Assembly (NCBI GenBank): GCA_025765615.1
Contig: JAIVFJ010000050.1
Coordinates: forward strand, 62,001-126,000
DNA: 64,000 bases
Source of the DNA: Zopfochytrium polystomum
Taxonomy: Eukaryota; Chytridiomycota; Chytridiomycetes; Chytridiales; Chytridiaceae
Direction of reading: 5' to 3'
Numbering within the stretch: position 1 is the stretch's first letter; each line of letters begins with the position of its first letter. Of the stretch, positions 1 through 11,098 are shown piece by piece. A program made the position numbers and the translations under genes. The notes under the pieces were generated by a model. The model saw only the letters and a program-made list of their open reading frames with translations. It did not search any database and was not told where the DNA came from.

Positions 1-179
1 TCGAGCAGGTCGACGTCGCCACGCGCACTGGCCTCTTTGAATGGCTCGCGGAAGAGCGTAAAATAGGATCGCAGTTGAATCTGGCGCAGTTGAAACAGGG
101 TTGATAGGCGCATCGCGTCCTTCGCGGGCAGATGGCGGCAGACGATCTCGACGGCGTGGGCTGGGAGGCTGTGCTGCAT
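1..179 (-). CDS. QWW-repeat protein, N-terminal fragment (runs off left edge)
   Basis: The minus strand reads from an ATG at 179 to the window edge without a stop and begins MQHSLPAHAVEIVCRHLP. It matches the N-termini of the intact family members at 24.5 and 46.5 kb (SLPAHAVQIVCRYLPAKEAI; TLPDHAVEIICHHLDPMDAI). The first about 45 residues look like an F-box helix bundle (LPxHAVxIVCxxLPxxDAxxLSTLFxLR), followed by the start of an ankyrin-like repeat (EASARGDVDLL). Function is unknown. F-box plus repeats would suggest an SCF substrate adaptor, but that is inference. The body of the gene lies outside the window, so intactness cannot be judged. Confidence 0.75.
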   Translation of the reverse strand, partial: MQHSLPAHAVEIVCRHLPAKDAMRLSTLFQLRQIQLRSYFTLFREPFKEASARGDVDLL

Positions 180-1401
180 TTTGGGGGAGATCAACGCGTT
201 GTTTTTTTTTGACATGTCCGCGCACGGCTTGTTCGTTCCCACACTTTCCGTTTAGGACGTTGGGCAAGGAATTTGGCTTTTGCACTCGATTGAGGCAAGG
301 CTACCTCGAGATGATAATGTCCTCGGCGGGGGGCGGGAGGGACAAGCTCAACAAAATTACCGATGGGGATCACTCACTGCCACATACATCGTAATCAGTA
401 GGCGTTGTCGGAGTCGATTGCGACGGCCCAGTGCAGCCATGCCATGTATAATGTCTCATCGTGGGAACAGTCATGTGTTGGTGGCTCCCTCGCCTGTCAA
501 AATCCCAGAAGGCAAACGCTGCAGGCGAAAGCTTGCGCTTAATCGGCTGCCGCAACGGCCGACGCTGGACAACAGCAGGGAAATGGTACAGCACGGCGGT
601 TAGGTTTCCAAATTGCCTCACATGATGTCCTCCACCCAGGAAATGGGATTGCCTTTGAACCTCCGCAGTCTACCAAGTGCGGTGCCAATTGCAGCAAATC
701 CCCCCTGGACAGAATGTTCTACTGATAGCGTAACTTGAAACGCCAGAACAGAGATATAGTACAATGTGGCCGAAGCGACGGGATCCAGCGAGTTCCAGAG
801 CCAACTAATGGCTTCCAACTTTGCGCGTCCTTCTTTCTTTCAACCGCGGCACGTGGTGTTAAGGGTCGGTTTCTTTCATGAGCTGAGCATGGAAAAGAGT
901 GATCGTTCCCACCTCCATGAGCTGTGGCTTAAACCAGTTCCAGCTTAGACGACTTATGCGCAAGAGATCGTCGTAGAAGCTTGAACATGGGCTTTGACAA
1001 ACTGTCCCCCTGGCCTATCCAGGCCAAGGCCGCGTTAAAGGCACTTTCGACGAAGAAACTTCGTCACCAGGTCGGCAGGAACACGGCTCTGAAAAAGAAG
1101 TCAGAAAGTGATTTCACGCCACGGCAAGAAGAGTAACGTGCTATTGCACAAGATTGCGTTCACAGCATGGAGCTGTTGGCAGAGGCACTGAGCACAGCTT
1201 AATCAGCGAGTGCGGATACAGTTGTCGCCACTATGACGTATCTGCGCTAGTAAATCGCGGAAAGTGGGAAAATAGCAACGTCCAGTGAAAAGATGGCTCG
1301 CTTTAAACACTCAGGTACCATCAAACCTTCAGCTCAAGTCATAATTTGTTTATTTAGCAACAAAAAAATGAACCAGAGACAGTTGAAAACAACAGTGCAG
1401 A
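180..1401. other. Intergenic, nothing assignable
   Basis: Several short open frames occur on both strands. One is a 66-codon minus-strand frame at 618-818 with a hydrophobic stretch. None has a recognisable motif, a convincing splice context or similarity to other parts of the window. The left end holds the 5' flank of the partial QWW gene, and the right end is the 3' flank of the QWW pseudogene. Confidence 0.4.
207..219 (-). promoter_or_regulatory. Conserved upstream box GGACATGTCAAAA of QWW gene
   Basis: The minus strand reads GGACATGTCAAAA about 28-40 bp upstream of the ATG. The near-identical GGACGTGTCAAAA lies upstream of the QWW gene at 46.55 kb and of the QWW pseudogene at 50.8 kb. 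Further out, a second shared patch (GTAATCAGTAGGCG here, GTAGTCAGCAGGCG at 46.6 kb) also aligns. It may be a promoter or 5' UTR element, or simply residual homology from recent duplication. Confidence 0.35.
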
Positions 1402-3051
1402 CTAAAAGAGTTCCGAGATCCAATCCTCCAGAAATTTCCGTTGATCATTCAGCTGAGGTTCATTGTAAAAACTCGCAGGAATCTGGAAGGTGCTCATTGG
1501 TTGCAAAAAAAGCTGCAGCACTTCTAGGTCCGAGTTCGTAAATGCGTCTTGAGAGTACTTCAGCTCCAGTCCGCTTTTTTTCCAACAGGAGAGATTGAAA
1601 AATAGTTCGCGATTGGCAAGCCTTATCCAATGCTCTGGCTGCATATTTTAGCGTCAGACCGCTATCCTTCCACCATTGCAGAACATCAATGTGGCCTCCA
1701 ATCGAAGCATGGTCCACCGCTGCAGAGCTGTACCAATAGCCTAAACCACTGCTGGCCCACCACTGGAGGATTGTTGGTAGATTCAATGCTTTGCTTGCCA
1801 AATCCAAAGCTGCCTTTGAGAATCGCAGCTACAGACCACTTGCTCTCCACCACTCCAGAACAGCCAATTCACCTCGCAAATTTGCGCTATCAAGTCCGTT
1901 GTGACTGTACAGAAGTGTCAATCCACTATTTTCCACCAATCCAATACATCAATATGTTCAAATTCGCTTGCATCGTCCATCGCTCTAGCCCCGTATTTTA
2001 ATGCAAGGGAACTCGTATGCCACCACTGTAGCACTGAAACATGTCCAGATGAACTCGCCAAATTCATTGCCCAAACGTGGTACCCAGGAGCCAAACGGTT
2101 CTCCAACCACCACTCCAGGACTGACATGACCGTTCCTGCTTGCCATGTCCAACGGAGAAGAGTATTTCAACTTCAGTCCACTGCTTTTCCACCAACTCAA
2201 AACGTTCAAATAACCTGCTCCTGCTGCACTGTCGATCGCTGCGCTGGAGTATTTCAGCTCCAAGCCACTGCCTTTCCACCAATCCAGAACTGCAGTTTGG
2301 CCACATTTGCTGGCGTGATCGATTGCCATCATTGTGAATTTCAATTCGTATCCGCTCTGTTTCCAAAATTCCAACACTGCGACATGGCCATTGGCACTGG
2401 CGACATCCATGGCTGTGTTTGTGTACTGCGGAACCAATCCACTCTCTTTCCACCATTGAAGAACAAGAGCCTGGCCAGTTCGAGACGCTTCGTTGAGGGG
2501 AGGAGTAATTCCTCTTCAGCGTTGCGTACAGGAATCGCCAAGTCCAGTCCACCCTCCACCACTGCAGAACGTCAACATGCCCTGCATCACAAGCCGACAC
2601 TAGTGCCAGAAGTGAGTAGACTCCATCAAGCACGATTCCGCTGTCCTTCCACCACTGTAGCACGTGAACATGTCCGTTCTCGCTGGCGACGTCCATGGGA
2701 AGAGCGCAGGGATACTCTCCATCATCGTCGTCGTCATCGAAAAAGCGTGGGAACGACATGTCGACACCGCTTTCCTTCCACCACTGGAGAACCCGCACTT
2801 CTCCGACTTTGCTCGCAGCGGAGAGCGCCTGCAGGACGTCCATGACGGGCAACGGCGCGCAGATGTGCTGCAGCAACAGATAGAGCAGGTCGACGTGGCC
2901 ACCTTCGCTGGCCTCGGCGAGTGGCTGAGCGTGGAGCATATCGCGCTTGAATCTGGTGCAGCCGGAACAGCGCCGATAGGCGGATTGCATCCTCCGCGGT
3001 TAGATGGCGGCAGACGATCGCCACGGCGTGGCCTGGGAGGCTGGGTCGCGT
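1402..3051 (-). pseudogene. QWW-repeat protein pseudogene, full length, multiple frameshifts
   Basis: The whole architecture of an intact QWW gene can be followed on the minus strand, but in at least five alternating frames. The order is: F-box-like N-terminus (SLPGHAVAIVCRHLTAEDAI), first repeats (VLQWWKESGVDMS and VLQWWKDSGIVLDG), mid repeats around 1.9-2.4 kb (VLDWWKGSGLELKYSS), last repeats (HIDVLQWWKDSGLTLKY) and the family C-terminus ending RKFLEDWISELF with a stop at 1402. The expected start codon is ACG at 3051-3049 where relatives have ATG. No GT-AG introns reconcile the breaks, and intact relatives of the repeat body have none. The 5' end lies only 76 bp from the divergent TIR-NLR gene. 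Confidence 0.85.
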
Positions 3052-3127
3052 CGTGGATCTTGACGACGGCCGCTGTGAGACACGGTTTTTTGTTGCCCCG
3101 CATTTGGCTGCACCGCCACCGCAGAGC

Positions 3128-6100
3128 ATGCCAACGGAGCCGGCGCCGCTGACGCCATCCTCTTACGACGTAAGCGACGAAGCGTTTTGATCCCCTGCTA
3201 ACAGTCTCCCGCCCCCTTCCCCTCCCCCTCCCCTCTCCGACTTGATCGACTCTGCGTAGGTGATGATCAGCTACTGCTGGCAGGACAGCGCCATCGCGAG
3301 GGAGGTCGCGGACGAGCTCGACGCCCGCGGCTTCAGCATCTGGATCGACATCCAAAAGATGCACGGCGACATCAACGCGTCCATGATCGACGCCATCCTC
3401 AGCTCCAAAGTCGTTATAGCTTTCATTTCGGACGGGTACTGCAAGTCGGCAAACTGCTTGAAAGAGATTGAGTTTGCGAACGAGAAGAAGAAGACGATCG
3501 TTCCTGTCCGTCTGTCGCACTCGAAAGAAGTGACTTCGAGCATACCTGCTTTCATTACCACCGGCAAGCTGTGTGAGTATTCGTTTTCTTGAATAGTGGA
3601 CTTTGGGAATCTAATGCCATCATCGCCCCTAGACTTCGATCTAAGCCCGCCAATTTGGGCAGACCCCCAGCAACGACGTTCGACCGCAGAAAACCTGATT
3701 ACGCACCTGACGCAGTTCACCGGAAAAGCTCCTACGCTTGTGACTCCCGAGCCAGTCAAATCCGGGAAATGCTTCCCACCGATCCCGATACGAAAGGATC
3801 CCGAAAACTTTATCGACCGATCCGACTTGTGGGAGACGCTGGATGCTCGTTTCTCATCCGAGCGCCTCTGCATCCTCCGGGGCGTCGGCGGCTCTGGCAA
3901 GACGTACGCCGCAATCAAGTACGCGCACCAAAAGCTCCGCGAAGGCCACCACGTCAGCTGGTTCCGCGCCGACAGCCCGGACAACCTGCGCGCCGACGCG
4001 GTGCAGTACGCCGTCTTCGCGGGCCTCCCAGATCCCGAGAAGCTGTCCCCGGCAAACCTCTTTGCCCAAATCGCGTCCCTCCACGCGGCGGACGGGGCGC
4101 AACCGCGGCTGATCGTGCTCGACAACGTCGAGCGCTACGCAGACGTCGAAGACGTCATTGCCAGCCACGCCGAAAGCGGCGTCACCGCGGTCCGCTTCCT
4201 GGCGACGACGCGGCGGGCGCTACGGGAAGGCGGCGCAGTCGCCCCACTCCCGGCCGTCTCCGTGGACTTCCCCGACGACGAAAAGTGCGCTGCGTACCTG
4301 CGCCGCCTTCCCGGCCGGACCGTCCTCCCCGAAGACGCGGTGCGGATCGTCCGGCAGTGCGGGAACCTGCCTCTGCGGGTATCAGTCGCAGCGCGGTACC
4401 TCGTCAAGCGGCCGGACGTGACGGTCGACGCGTACCTTTCGCGGGTGGAGGGCGCCAAGCTGCGCAGGGCAGACGGCGGCGGGGATGCCGCAGACGAGAT
4501 CTACCCGGAGATCAGCCTGTCGATCGACACGCTCTCGAAAGAGTCGTCGCCGGGCCACGTGCTGCTGATGCTGATGGCGCTGCTGCATCCGGACAACATC
4601 ATCCTCAGCATCGTGGCGGAGTGGTGCGATTCGTTTTCCCTGACGGGCTTGTTTTTTTCGAGGCCAAAGACAAAGGACGGGAGCTTTGCGCGAGCCGTTG
4701 ATGCGCTGCTGGATCTGAACTTGATTTCGTCCGGGTACGAAGGGAAGACGGCGTCGATTCATCGGTGCATACAGGCGGACGTGCGGGAGCGGGTGCAGGT
4801 GGGCAGTGTGAAGAGTCAAAGTCGAGGCTTGGCGGACTTTTATTTGGCGGCGCTAAAGCAGAAGGATCGGCTGCTCGATGCGATCAAGAAAGGGAACGCC
4901 GGCGAGATAGACGTCTTTATCAGGGACAAACCTGTGCTTGATCTCTCTCGTGAGTTTGCTTTCCTTTATTAAGATACGAGGATCTGAAACGCTCGAAAAG
5001 ATTTGCACCTTGGCGATAAGGCCGTTGTCATGCTCGTACCTTCCCTTTCGGCTAGCTTGACCTTGCACACTTTGGACCTTACCGGTACCCATTTGAATTC
5101 TTAACATGTTTAACAACTCTCCGCTCCAATTAGGCAACGACCTGAGCCACGTTTCGATTGTTTCTCTCGCAGAGAGCGTTCGAAAGATGCCCCTCCTTCA
5201 CACTCTGATTTTGAGGAGTGCGCGGAACTTCTTTCTACTTTTCTCTCATCTCACCAAATGAACCACAAATTTTTCATCCAGTGAACAGAATCGGTCCAGT
5301 GGGATCCGCTGCACTAGCGTCGTGCCTTGGAACTCAATCGACGCTGCGGAAGCTGAATATCAGACGTAAGCGATTGAATATCACCCAAATCTCCTCGAGG
5401 ACCTGCTAAAAAATACCATCTCGCACCCACTGAAGAAAACGAGCTTCAAAGCGACGGTGCGACTGCGCTTGCCACCGCCTTGTTAAGCAACACTTCGCTC
5501 GAGGTGCTCGACATCAGCAGTGAGGATTGTTCTTCTTCGCAGTCATGTTTGACTTCGCAGCCATTTTTGATTGGCTGGTTCTCCCTTTGGAGGCCAGTGG
5601 GTGACGCTTTTTTTTCCCAACAGTGAACGGAATCACATCCGACGGCGCGCAAGCCATTTGGGAAGCCCTCGCGTCCAACACGACGTTGAAAAAGCTTCGT
5701 ACCGAAGGTGAGTTACGCACAGCTTTTCCGAGCTTGCCAGCAATGTGCGGAAACCGAGCGCCTCCCCCTACACCAGGCAACGAGCTTGCCGAACAAGCTC
5801 TTTCGAAACTTATCACGTCGGAGAAACTCAGCCTGGAGGAAGTTTCCCACTCAAGTAAAATTGGGCCTTCGTACTTTCCTAATCGAAAAAAGCTTTCTTT
5901 ATTTTAATGAGTGTCCATGTCTGCCACACTTGAAAAACACAAAAACAGGCCCCACCCTCGACTCCAAGATTTTACACGCGAGAATGTCCGTCACATGCAC
6001 GACAAGATTCATCAGTTGAGTTTTTTTTTTTGTTTTTTTATTTTTTTCTTCGGTGTGTCAACTCAATTAACCACAATTACCAGACGCCGACGCGATCACC

Positions 6101-6166
6101 AGTAGGTTTGTGTCGAAGATCAGCAGCGTCACTCCGTCAGCCTCTTCGTCCGGTTGGGACGACTAG
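3128..6166 (+). CDS. TIR / NB-ARC / LRR NLR immune-receptor-like protein (TNL)
   Basis: Ten exons, joined 3128-3169, 3260-3572, 3633-4949, 5001-5084, 5134-5217, 5282-5365, 5436-5519, 5624-5707, 5777-5854, 5949-6014 and 6084-6166, give an uninterrupted frame of 772 residues. All introns are GT-AG and 49-105 bp. Residues 13-140 are a TIR domain (YDVMISYCWQD; catalytic-type Glu83 in SANCLKEIEFA, matching the SxxCxxE motif of TIR NADases). Residues about 200-490 are NB-ARC: P-loop GVGGSGKT at about 202-209, Walker B LIVLDNVE at about 278-285, RFLATTRR sensor, GLPL-like GNLPLRV, and an MHD-position IHRC. Five to six ribonuclease-inhibitor-type LRRs follow (TLHTLDLTGNDLSHVSIVSL). Five LRR exons are exactly 84 nt (28 residues), all with phase-1 introns. 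Plant TNLs sense effectors and cleave NAD+; that role here is inference. Fungal NLRs normally carry NACHT/NB-ARC with ANK, TPR or WD40 repeats, so this layout is exceptional. Confidence 0.87.
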
Positions 6167-7008
6167 AGATGCGTCCACTTTTTTGGATAACCAGTCGCAT
6201 GTGGTTGAAATGTGCTGATGGGGCTGGCACAGAGTGGTTGAGACCTTTTCTCTATCTTGGGGTTACCTTCGTGGGGATCATCAATCTTGACATTATTAGA
6301 TTTTAAATCTTTTGTGACCCCGCTTTCCGCAATGACGGACCCAGCGCCAACGGGGGCAGCCGAAGTACTACGGCTCGGGACGAGAATGACTGCGTCCGCA
6401 GAAGGATAATCTGCTCACCCACTAATCAACCGTCAGAGCGCATTTCGGCCCTCTGTATATTGTCGTTCGCTTGCAAAGGGATTTCCTCCTTGCGTTGGTA
6501 CCGTCCCCAACCCTCGCGCGTTCTCCGTAGCAACCCCTCGTGCAAAGTCGGCCCCGAACCATCAGTGGACCCATCGGTCTTCGGGTACAAAAAGAAAAGA
6601 AAATACCAAAAAGAAAACAAGTGTACAAAAAAGTGAAACGCCAAGTCTCAACTGGCTTAGACGGAGAGGAAAAGAGAAAATGGGAAGATGGAAAGAAAGT
6701 TGAAGGAAATAGAGAGAGCGGGAAGCGTTAAACGGAGGAGAGATTGAAGACGGCGCAAACAACGCGCAGCTTTCCCTTCGAGGAGTGACGGAGAGGAGGC
6801 GACTTTTTTTTTTTTTTTTGGACACTGTCGGCTTAAAAGAAAGACAGTAGTCACATGAGGACTAGGGTCCGGCTGTGCTGCAATGGGACCAAAAAAAAAA
6901 GCATGATGCTCGATTTGATGGCTCGTCGACGTTGATTTCTAACTCCGCGGGTTCGCTGAGTTCATAAACAAAAAGATTTAACACCCTAAAAAGAGAGCAG
7001 CATCAGTC
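6167..7008. other. Intergenic between TIR-NLR and SH3 gene
   Basis: These are the convergent 3' ends of the TIR-NLR gene (plus) and the SH3 gene (minus). The stretch is A/G-rich with homopolymers (for example a T17 run near 6803). Open frames here are short and low-complexity. No gene, RNA or repeat can be supported. Confidence 0.4.
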
Positions 7009-8845
7009 CTACTCACGGATCCAACCGGGCACGTGCTTCAGCTCAAGCTCCACGGTGATGCCCTGCGGGTAATCGGGCGTCATCGGAAAGTGCGCGTGGG
7101 TGAGCGGGAAGAGGCCGCTCGTTTTCGACACGAGGTTCACGCCGAATCCAAAGCCGTCGGCGTACGCCTGAGAATTTTCAAAAAAAACAAAGAAAAAGAA
7201 AAAGGGCATATACACGGTCAGGAATGTGAAAAAACGAAAAACCGGGGGGATGTCGCGAAAGTGGTGGGGTGGGTAGGTTGTCGTCTCTTACCTCGAGCGC
7301 CACAATCCCGTCCTCCACCGTCAAGTCCATGCACCCCGCGACGACCGAATCCCTCGCCACATATGGCCTTATCACCTTCCCAAACAGGCCCCTCACGATC
7401 CCCGCGTCGTCCCCCGCGGCCCGCGCATCGGACGACTCCCCCTGTTCCCCGACCACCTCCTCCTCCCCGAAACCCCCCTCCTTCCCCTCGCCGCCCGTCC
7501 CACCCGGCGGCACCGCGCGCCTAGGCGGCGGCCGTCCTTTCTCCTTTGTCCCGCGCACGACCGGCCGCCTCTCGATCGGCACGCCGTCGGGGCCGACGAG
7601 GACGACCTCGGAGGGGACGAAGGACCAGTTTGCGCTGGAGGAGGTCGGGGAGGCGAGGACGGAGGAGAGCGGCGAGGAGATGGAGGAGTAAGTGTAAGCG
7701 GACGAGGAAGACGAGGAGTACGAGCTGGAGAGGATCGGGGCGCGAGTGGCGGTGCGTGGCGGGGGGATCGGGGCGGAGAGGAAGGCTGGGGCGGGTGCGG
7801 GCGGCGCGGTGAGCGGGGTGGCGATGGGGTCGGCGGTGGGGATCACGTCGGGTGCGCCTGCTGCGCGGGAGGGGAGGTAGTGAGTGCTGTGGACGCGGTC
7901 GAGGGAGTCGATTCGAGGCGGTGGGCTGCGAGGGGAGGATTCTGCTAAGATATGAGTTTCGGTTTTGGACGGAAAGCAACAGGTATAAGTGCACCCGCAC
8001 GAACCGGTTGAGGGCTGCTCTGAATCCATCCGCAGGAGCTGCCGCCTCGACAGGGATCCAAGATCGCCTCCATTATCGGTGGTCGGCGCGCTGTCTATTC
8101 GCGGCGACTCAACGAGGCCAGCTGGGAACTGTGCGATATGGATCTGTCTGGGCGGAGCGCTCAAGGCCGCGTACGGCAACGGCACCTGCATGGGCGGAGT
8201 GTGCTTGGTCTTTCGCCGCTCCGCAGTAGAGCGCGATCGCTCGTTGGACGACCGACCCCTGCTGTCGCCGACGCTGTCAGTGCTTCCACTACCGCCGGCC
8301 GTCACGCCGCCGGCACCTGCCGCGGCAGGCCCCACCGGCCTGTAAAACTGCTTCTTTGTCATCGCGCGCCGCTCCTTGCTCGACAGCTTCCCCGCACCCT
8401 CGTTCGCGACAGCGACGTTGCTGGATCCGTTGCTCTCCTGGCTCTCGAACGCGCCGGTCCCGTTGTTGCTTTGATGCGTGCGGGGGCGGCGTCCGCCCAT
8501 TTCAATGTCCCCAACGGCACCAGCAACCTCCGCACCGCCCGTCGCCAGTGCATCACTCGATCGCGCCCTGCGGTGGCTCTTTGGCGGTGACGTTGGCGGG
8601 GCGTCAGCGGGCAGCGCGGGTCCGGATCCCGATGCGGAGCCGGAGGAGAGATGGGAGAGGCGCTGGGAGTCGGCGTGGTTCTTTGAGGACGGAGCGGATC
8701 GGGCTGCCGATTTGCGCTTCGCGGATGTTGGCCATCGCCCGCATGTGGTGAGCAACCACCACGCGATGAAGCCGATGATGGAGAGGCCAAAGACGCCGCC
8801 GATCGTGCCGATGACGAGGATGGCGGTGATGGACAGCTCCACCAT
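7009..8845 (-). CDS. Single-pass membrane protein with C-terminal SH3 domain
   Basis: Exon 1 runs from the ATG at 8845 to 7292; a GT-AG intron (7291-7168) joins it to a second exon ending at 7009, in phase 0. Residues 5-32 form a transmembrane helix (ITAILVIGTIGGVFGLSIIG). They are followed by a basic cluster and a roughly 400-residue low-complexity Ser/Pro/Gly-rich linker, predicted cytosolic. The C-terminus is an SH3 fold split by the intron: RPYVARDSVVAGCMDLTVEDG before it, then AYADGFGFGVNLVSKTSGLF after it, with ALYDY-like, acidic and Gly-Leu-Phe-Pro positions recognisable. This layout fits a fungal plasma-membrane or cell-wall signalling scaffold; partners are unknown. The predicted stop sits inside a perfect donor (GTGAGT at about 7014), so a further 3' exon is possible. 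Confidence 0.7.
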
Positions 8846-9159
8846 TTGATAGCTGCTGATTGCGTGCTTGCTTGCCTTGCTTGCTTGAGTGTTTGCCCTG
8901 ACTTGATACGCCCTTTGCGACGGCAGGTTGGCTAGGCGGCTTGCTCCCCCCGATCGGAGACGGATTGGGTTTGCAGGAAGCTCGACGCAAGGTCAAGAAG
9001 GGTCAAGAAGGAGGGAGGGAAGGTGGTTGTTGGTGTTGTTGGGTGGGGCTGCAGTTAACTTTGTAGATGACAGGTCGATGTGCGAGCGCAGCCGAAACAA
9101 ACAACGAAAGAAGCAGTCCACCACTCATTGTGCATCTCTCTTTGCGCACCGGCTTGTCC

Positions 9160-9238
9160 ATCTGTCTGTCTGCCTGTCTGCCTGTCTGCCCGTTTGTCTG
9201 TCTGTCTGTATGTTTGTCTCTCTGTCTGTCTGTCTGTG
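9160..9238. repeat. CTGT/TGCC tetranucleotide microsatellite
   Basis: A run of about 19 imperfect CTGT units with TGCC and TGTT variants (CTGTCTGTCTGCCTGTCTG). It lies between the divergent SH3 gene and the unknown gene downstream. Open frames through it on both strands are pure repeat translation. Confidence 0.9.
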
Positions 9239-9393
9239 GATGAGCCAGTAGGCCAGTCTGTCTCCCTCTCTGTCGCACAACCTCTATCCCCCCCCCCCGC
9301 CCACATTTCTTTTGGTGCTTCATCCCGCTTGTCTTTCTTGGTGGCTGAAATCTTGTCTTCGCAGAATGATCTGTCTGTCTCTCTCTCTGACGT

Positions 9394-11098
9394 TTGGTTG
9401 CTTCAATCCATCGATCGCTATTTTCAAAGTTCCGAGGGCTTTCGGAGTTTGAATCGATATGGACTCGCCAGGTTGGTACCCTCGCCAACTCCTTCCGCAG
9501 TCCACGACCCCAACCACCACCACCACCACCAGCCACCGACCCCGACCTCCACCTCGCCATCGCCCTCGACGCCGCGCTCGACGCCATCGCCCATCGATCG
9601 CCGCCGCCCACTTTCGCAGACCTCGCGGCCCTCGTCGAGGTCGCTTGGCGCGACACGCACCGCCCTCACGCCACCTCCGCTTGCAACAGCGCCGTGGAAG
9701 CCGCCACTGCGGTGCCGCTGCTCGGACAGCAGACCCCACGGGCGGCGCCGCACTTGTCGCCGCTGCCGGAGGCGCGGGACGCGGTTCGCAAGGCTGGGGC
9801 GGCGATGGCGGTGTTGAGCGAGTTGACGGGGCGGCTGAGCGTGACAGATACAAGCATGATGGGCGGCACCACCGCAAAGCAAGCAGATAAAGAGGTCGGC
9901 GGCGTCTTTTGGGCGGTGGCCGTGAGGGTCGTGTTCTTGGCTCGGATCGCTTCGTCGTGCCTTGTCGAAGCTGCCGAAGCGGCAGACCTGTTGGAGGAAA
10001 TCGTGCAGCAGGTTCTGCACGTGGAGGCGCTCACTGCGATATGCTCGCTGGACGGCTTGGGCACGAAGGGACCAACGGGATCACGCGAAGCGGAAGACAC
10101 TTGTCACGCGTAAGGATGTCTGCTTTGACAAAAGAATTTCAGATCTTACTCCCAAGTCTTAATATTCGTGTAGAAGCTTCACGTGCCGGCTTCTCTGCCT
10201 CGCAGCGCTCTCCAGCATTTCGCACGCCTCCGCTGGAATTGCAACCTTGGAAACATTTTCGTGCGGCACGCAGTACGAAACGTTGCGGCTCGCGCTGGTA
10301 CTCGTTTCTGAATCGCTGCTTCTCCGTCCATCCCCTTCACGCGAGTTCTCGATCCTGTTCTCCCTGACACCTCTTTCGAGGATCCTCATCAGAGCAGAAA
10401 ATGCGTCGGCTGTCTTGAGTTTATTGTCTGAGAAGGATCAATTGGCTCTGGCCGAGAGGCTTATTGACGTTTACGAGGACTGCGCCGACGATCCCGACCA
10501 TCAACACTGCGCTTGCCACCTTGCTCTAAAAAGGAATGCCATTTCGATCCTGTCGTTGCCAGCCGTTATCAGTCCAGTCCTCCAAATGGTCGCCTGCCCT
10601 AACCACCACCAGACAGATCTGCGCCGAAAAGCAGAATACGTCTCCGAGCGCGTGGCCACCATGATCGCGGCAGCATTTGCAATCCCAAACACCCCTCCCG
10701 AGCTCGATTCGGCGCTGTTTCTCTCCCGAGTTCCGTCGCTGGAAGGGCTGCTCTCCCTAATATCCGTGGCAGCGACATTTTGGCTGAGCGACAACTGTAG
10801 TCTGCATGAGCTGTTTGCTCTCCGACAGGCTCTCATTCGCCAGCTGCTTTTCGAGGAAGAAGAAGGGGCGCAGGCCCAATGTTGTGGCAGATTGCCCATG
10901 GTCGCTGCTGCATTTGACCAACCTAGTTCTTCCCCAATCCCGGAAGGCATCCTCCTCCGAGCCCGGCTGCTCGGCGAGGTTGTTTGGAGGTTCCACACGC
11001 ACGAGTGCGGTGCAGGTTTGTCCCGCTGGGTTTCGACATTGCGGCGCTCAGCCTGGGTTCTCTTTTCGAACGGGGAAACTTTGAAGAGACAAAAGTAA
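9394..11098 (+). CDS. Unrecognised mostly helical protein (two visible exons, 5' end unresolved)
   Basis: Two long compatible frames are joined by a GT-AG intron (10110-10173): the first reads through AADLLEEIVQQVLHVEALT and ends at CHA, and the second starts SFTCRLLCLAALSSIS and ends ETLKRQK at 11098. The join is phase 2, giving roughly 540 residues. Composition is rich in Ala/Leu helices, reminiscent of ARM/HEAT-type proteins, but no family motif is visible. No ATG opens the first frame: it begins inside a region following a TTG at 9394, so an upstream exon is missing, or the true start is within a small exon such as the ATG at 9461. A decayed copy of the last about 140 codons and the 3' flank lies at 14.7-15.2 kb, just upstream of the pectinase cluster. 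Confidence 0.5.

Noticed and set aside
2064..2990. Long open frames opposite or alongside QWW repeats (for example 308 codons here, 314 codons plus strand at 1901-2845)
   Set aside because: They are shadows of the repeat pseudogene. The repeated VLQWW codons leave other frames open; translations show repeat-derived low-complexity Cys/His-rich or Arg-rich patterns.
3128..6166. Bacterial origin or contamination of the TIR-NB-ARC gene
   Set aside because: Nine GT-AG introns of the local size class and flanking fungal family members on both sides make it part of the eukaryotic locus.
7521..8000. Pro/Arg-rich open frames overlapping the SH3 gene
   Set aside because: They are off-frame readings of GC-rich low-complexity codons; the minus-strand frame with TM and SH3 domain explains the region.
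9080..9300. Open frames through the CTGT microsatellite (Cys/Leu/Ser-rich, or Asp/Arg/Gln-rich on the other strand)
   Set aside because: Translations are pure tetranucleotide repeat, with no flanking coding signal.
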